Below, in pieces: positions 59,907-64,000 of a stretch of DNA of 64,000 bases. Positions within the stretch are counted from its first letter, which is position 1, and the number at the start of each line of letters is the position of its first letter. A program made the translations under genes and the position numbers. Below the pieces are notes generated by a model. The model saw nothing but the letters and a program-made list of their open reading frames with translations. It ran no database searches and had not been told where the DNA came from. Origin of the DNA: Galeopsis tetrahit (lineage: Eukaryota > Streptophyta > Magnoliopsida > Lamiales > Lamiaceae); assembly GCA_963675135.1 (NCBI GenBank), contig OY776134.1, positions 60,035,740 to 60,099,739 of the forward strand, in the 5' to 3' direction.

Positions 59907-60327
59907 TATGCTTAATATATACTCCTATTATCTCAATTAAATAAAATGCGTACAAATGTATACTCCATCATGAAAAATTCTTGGATCATGACCATCTATA
60001 ATTAAACTTATCAATTTACCCATCATATTCATTTTTTTTTATTAGTACAATAAATAGATCGTCTGATGTGCAACAGGGCGAACCATAATAATTTTGAAAA
60101 TTGGGATACAGGGGTTTCTTTTTTAAATGAGAAATTAGGGTTGTCATGAAAAGCTCAAAATAAGGGTACTTGCACAACTCCTCATTAAAAACAGCACAAC
60201 AAATGTTTTTTTATACTCTGCTTGAATAGAGGTAGTAGTTGCGCTGTGGATTTTAAATTCTAGATTTGAAGGAATATCAAATTCATTCCAAACTCTCTCT
60301 TTTGATTTTCCCTATCTCATTCCATTT
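59907..60327. other. Distal upstream region of the SARD1-like gene
   Basis: AT-rich, with no supported gene up to the poly-T end of the next LINE. Confidence 0.4.
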
Positions 60328-63040
60328 TTATTTTTTTTTGGAAGCGGCAAAATTTTATTACTCGGGTATCAGGAATACCCCATCACGAAAATGAAAAAAC
60401 AAGTTACAACAAATGTGAATAACAGAACGAAACTACGAATAATACATACTAAAAGCATTGGGAAGGTTCCCCGACCCATTCCATCAATGTAATACCTCAT
60501 GGAAATTTATTCTTGGACTTAAGCCACCAGAATGTATACCCCTTGATCTTTTCCACCATAGCTTCCACATCTAACTCCATGCCTCTGAATATTAAATTAT
60601 TTCTGCTGCTCCAGATAGTCCAAACCACGCAATGCCAGACGCAAATCCACGGTTTTCTCCAGGAAGAATCTGCATTGCCGCCATGCGCTAATAGATGTTG
60701 CAGGCCTGTTTCTTCCGTCTCATACCTCTTGTCGAACCACTTGTAAATATTACTCCACACCTCCCTCGATCTTGAGCATTGAAAGAACAAATGATTCGAG
60801 TCCTCATCCTCCTTGTCGCAGAATTTGCATAACGTAGCGAAGTTCATGTTGTATGCTCCTCTTTTTCTAAGATTCATGATTGTTGGAATTTTATCTTGTA
60901 GCATCTTCCACGAGAACCCCGCCACCTTCAAAGGTATTTCTTTGACCCAAACACATTTGAGGTCTTCAAGATCCTGTCTGTCCTCCATGGATTGGGCCAA
61001 TAGCAGTGCATAAGCCGATTTAACGGAATAATTCCCGTTCTTTTCCCGCAACCACGACCAGCTATCCTCCTCTTGCGAATCTGAAATGTAGCTTCTAATC
61101 TTGTTGCACAAAGAGTTAGTATCACAAATATCCCTCTCACGAAGCTCCCTAAACCAGACCCCCTTGAAAGATAAATTGCCCTCTACCCACGAAACTCTCT
61201 CCGCAATAAAGCAATGTTTGTTTCTCTCTAAGTTATACAACCTGGGAAATAATTCTTTGAGGCACCTACCCCCTACCCAACTATCTACCCAAAATTTTGT
61301 ATTCCTCCCATTGCACACAATCCTCTTACAATTTTCCAGAAACCATTCTCTAGACCCTATGAAATTAATGATATCCAACCACCATTTCGACCATAATATT
61401 TTGCCTCTCCCCGCCGCCCTAAAGTGTTCTACGCAACTCTCAAAGCCCCCGTATTTAGACTCAATGATTCTTCTCCACAAACTCTCACTAGCCCCCAAAC
61501 AATTCCACCCCCATTTCCCAGAAGCGCCAAATTAAAGCATTGTAAATTTTTAAAACCCAGCCCCCCCATATTTTTCGCTCTACACATGATATCCCAACTC
61601 ACCCAAGAAATTTTACTAACCTTAGGATCGTCGTCGCTCCAGAGGAACCGCCTTTGACGAGTCTGAATAACTTTTATGGTTTTTAACGGGGCTTTATTCA
61701 TGGATAAGACATAGGTGGGAAGGCTAGAAAGGATCGAGTTGATGAGCACCATCCTACCTCCGAACGAAAGGGATTTGACGTCCCACGAGTTCAATCTGTT
61801 TTCAATCTTATCCACGATCTCACTCCAGGAGGAATGACTCCTTGGGTTATCCCCAATTTTGTTGCCCAGATATTTCAGCGGAAAGGGAGCAACCTTACAA
61901 TTCAAATTAGTGGCCCAGTTGTTCAAAGTATCACTAGGCACATTCACCCCCGACAACGTGCTTTTATGGAAATTGATTTTGAGTTCCGACCACATTTCGA
62001 ACATTCTCAAAATACTCTTAAGGGCTACGATATTACTGTATGATGCCTCCCCAAAGAATAAGGTGTCGTCCGCAAATTGCAGATGCGACAATTCCACCTT
62101 GTTTTGACCGACAGTAACTGGGATAAAAAGACCCGATGCCACGGCTTTAAGCATCATCCGGTTTAAACATTCACCTACCACCATAAATAAAAAAGGGGAT
62201 AGAGGGTCCCCTTGACTGATTCCTTTCTCCATGGTGAACTCCTGAGTGGGGCTTCCATTTACTAATATCGAAAGCGACGCCGTACCCGTGCATACTTCAA
62301 TCCATCTAACCCATTTCTTATCAAAACCCAGTGAAATCAGCATGTCCTTCAAGAAGTCGTGATCTACGGAGTCATATGCTTTTTCGAAGTCGAGCTTAAA
62401 TAAGAATATGCTCTTTTTGCGTTTGGAAGCTTCGTCAATCACCTCATTTGCGATCACGATACCGTCGAGAATGTTTCTGTCTTTAATAAAAGCAGATTGA
62501 TTATTGGAAATAACCCCCTCAAGGACTTTGGACATCCTATTAGCCAAAATTTTTGCGATGGATTTGTACAGACACCCCACCAAAGAAATCGGTCTGAACT
62601 CCTTAATCTCCGTCGGATTTCTCACTTTCGGAATTAGTGAGATAAACGCGGAGTTGATGCCCGAGGCAAGTTTCGCGTTGGAGTGAAACTCGCAGACTGC
62701 TCGGAAAAAATCAGCTTCCAAACAATTCCAAAATGATTTAATGAATCGAAAATTGTACCCGTCAGGACCAGGACTTTTGTCAGAGCCACAATCCTCAATT
62801 GCTTGATTAAGTTCTTCATTAGAAAACTTGCTGCATAAAAACTGGTTGTCTGCGTTCTCCAGAACCCGACCCTCAATCCCAGAGATTTTGGGCCTTTGCC
62901 ACTTCTGCTTCGCGAACGCTGCCTTGAAGAACTCGAATATGTCGTTTCTCACCTCCTTAACCCCCTCGACCCATCTCCCGTTGATGTTGATTCCTTTCAA
63001 TTCGCTCATGCTTTTTCTTTTCTGCACCACCGAGTGAAAA
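60328..63040 (-). pseudogene. 5'-truncated LINE with reverse transcriptase and zf-RVT
   Basis: The upper frame 61429-63030 (533 aa) is a LINE reverse transcriptase: NQAIEDCGSDKSPGPDGYNF, LIPKVRNPTEIKEFRPISLV, LFKLDFEKAYDSVDHDF (catalytic Asp ~214), KGISQGDPLSPFLF and LQFADDTLFFGEA (FADD at ~319-322). After a frameshift near 61430-61500 the frame 60497-61498 (333 aa) continues with the C-terminal region: WSWLREKNGNYSVKSAYALL, VAGFSWKMLQDKIPT and the zinc-binding LCKFCDKEDEDSNHLFFQCS. No RNase H domain follows, unlike the LINE at 13.6 kb, so the two are different families. The endonuclease is missing. A T-run at 60328-60341 marks the poly-A tail. Catalytic residues remain but the frameshift and truncation make it inactive. 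Confidence 0.92.
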
Positions 63041-64000
63041 AAAACTAGAGTTATGATTCGGGTGGAATTTACACAATTTTAAGGCACATGTGAAGCATAT
63101 TTTGATGTGGATTTCATTGATTTATGCATTGATTATGATTGTTTAAGCCAAAATGAGAGAAAGGTTGTGTTTTGTTGATTTTGTAGGTAAAACGATGGAA
63201 TTTGGAGCAAAACACATACCACAAGTGATAGGACTGGAAAGAGGAGTGCACGGTTGGATTCGTCTCGAAAAATGGAGTGGATTAGCCAAAGGAATCAAGT
63301 CAATCCGACACCCGAGGCGGAAGATATGCACGAAACGAGAAAGGCCGAAATCGAAGAACAAGGCAACTCGGCCGAGTGAGGTTACTCGGCCGAATCTGCG
63401 AGTTTCGGCTCTACTGCGCACACGGCCGAGTGATGTTACTCGGCCGAATCTGCGAGTTTGAGTTTTACTGCGCACTCGGCCGAGTAACCCAACTCGGCCG
63501 AGTTGAACTGAAGGCTTTGAAGACCACTCGGCCGAGTAAGCCAACTCGGCCGAGTAACGCGCGACCCCTGTTTTCTGTAATTCACTCGACTAACACACCA
63601 ACTCGGCCGAGTGACTGTAATTCACCCCATTTTCGGTGCCAAACTTGTATTTTCTCCATTTTCAAGGGACTCACTTGCAAATATCACACCTAAACCCTAC
63701 CCCAACACTATAAATACCCCACTTCTTAAATTTCACACCATCTAACCCCTCTCTCAAGAATTCTTTCACACACCAACACACACTTGGAGGTTTTGGGCCA
63801 TATCTTCTTCAATTCACCACCAATTCATGCAAGGAAGGAGCCACTAGCTTGGGAATTCATTTCCCCACCACACCACAGTCTAAGCTTTCTCTTATTTTTA
63901 GTTTTTAGTGCTTTGATCTTTGTTTTTCTTGTAATTCAAACATGTGGGTGATTGGCTAGAACACTTTTGGTTCTAGGGCCTTGTACATACTTTTGATGAT
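63041..64000 (+). mobile_element. LTR-like sequence running out of the window
   Basis: Non-coding sequence with a clear TATA box (CTATAAATACCCC near 63708), a pyrimidine-rich leader with CACACCAACACACAC, then T-rich U5-like sequence. This pattern resembles the LTR of a plant gypsy-type element on the plus strand. The partner LTR and internal domain would lie beyond 64000, so this is tentative. Confidence 0.4.
63366..63612. repeat. Array of ACTCGGCCGAGT palindromes
   Basis: The 12-bp palindrome ACTCGGCCGAGT or a one-base variant occurs about ten times in 250 bp. A ~57-bp unit (GTTACTCGGCCGAATCTGCG...) is repeated twice, at about 63381 and 63436. Pairs are spaced by short linkers such as AACCCA, AAGCCA and ACACACCA. 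The array is GC-rich in AT-rich surroundings and lies ~90 bp upstream of the TATA box at 63708. Confidence 0.9.

Overview
The window is nuclear DNA of a flowering plant, most likely a eudicot; an asterid or Lamiales origin is only a guess. Evidence: genes with many GT-AG introns encoding recognisable plant proteins (MSH2, an ILP1/ZC3HC1-like zinc finger protein, a chloroplast cyclophilin-like protein, an STK16/ATPK3-like kinase, a SARD1/CBP60 immune factor), AT-rich introns, and dense plant transposons (Stowaway MITEs, CACTA, plant LINEs, copia and gypsy-type LTR elements). I assigned exon borders by eye from splice signals and reading-frame continuity. In every complete gene the exon lengths add up to an open frame.

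Layout. 1-30 kb is a gene island: a TMEM185/Fragile-X-F-associated membrane protein (minus, 3' part outside the window), MSH2 (plus, 13 exons, 941 aa), a LINE lying between inverted repeats, an ILP1-like C3HC zinc finger gene (plus, 7 exons, one GC-AG intron), a CYP26-2-like cyclophilin (minus, 2 exons) and an STK16-like kinase (minus, 6 exons). MITEs sit in the introns and gaps. 30-38 kb has no convincing host gene. It holds a Stowaway MITE, an LTR-like stretch, and a possible ~6 kb DNA element filled with tandem duplications.

38-49.5 kb is a nested transposon stack. A copia gag reading frame is split by a ~250 bp Stowaway MITE (TA target duplication). That MITE is itself split by a 10,468 bp CACTA element (ATT target duplication, CACTA termini). 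The CACTA element looks structurally complete. It encodes a Transposase_24-type protein (5 exons), a divergently transcribed GRF zinc-finger membrane protein, and a TNP2-type transposase (5 exons, 1198 aa). It also carries four arrays of a GCYGACGGA motif, two at the ends and two internal beside transcription units, and a short exon-like stretch with a leucine-rich-repeat signature.

49.5-56 kb is an LTR element on the minus strand. It has a TG...CA LTR, a tRNA-Asp-type primer binding site and a proline-rich/coiled-coil ORF, but no second LTR was found. Its LTR is interrupted by a 1.1 kb element with long terminal inverted repeats, and next to it lies an RNase H fragment. 56.3-59.6 kb is a complete seven-exon SARD1-like gene (minus, 447 aa) whose upstream region has a TGACGTCA palindrome and W-box cores. 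60.3-63 kb is a 5'-truncated LINE (minus). The window ends in LTR-like DNA with an array of ACTCGGCCGAGT palindromes and a TATA box.

The host genes share no obvious pathway. The strongest candidate for something new is the organisation of the CACTA element, where putative transposase-binding arrays double as promoter-proximal elements.
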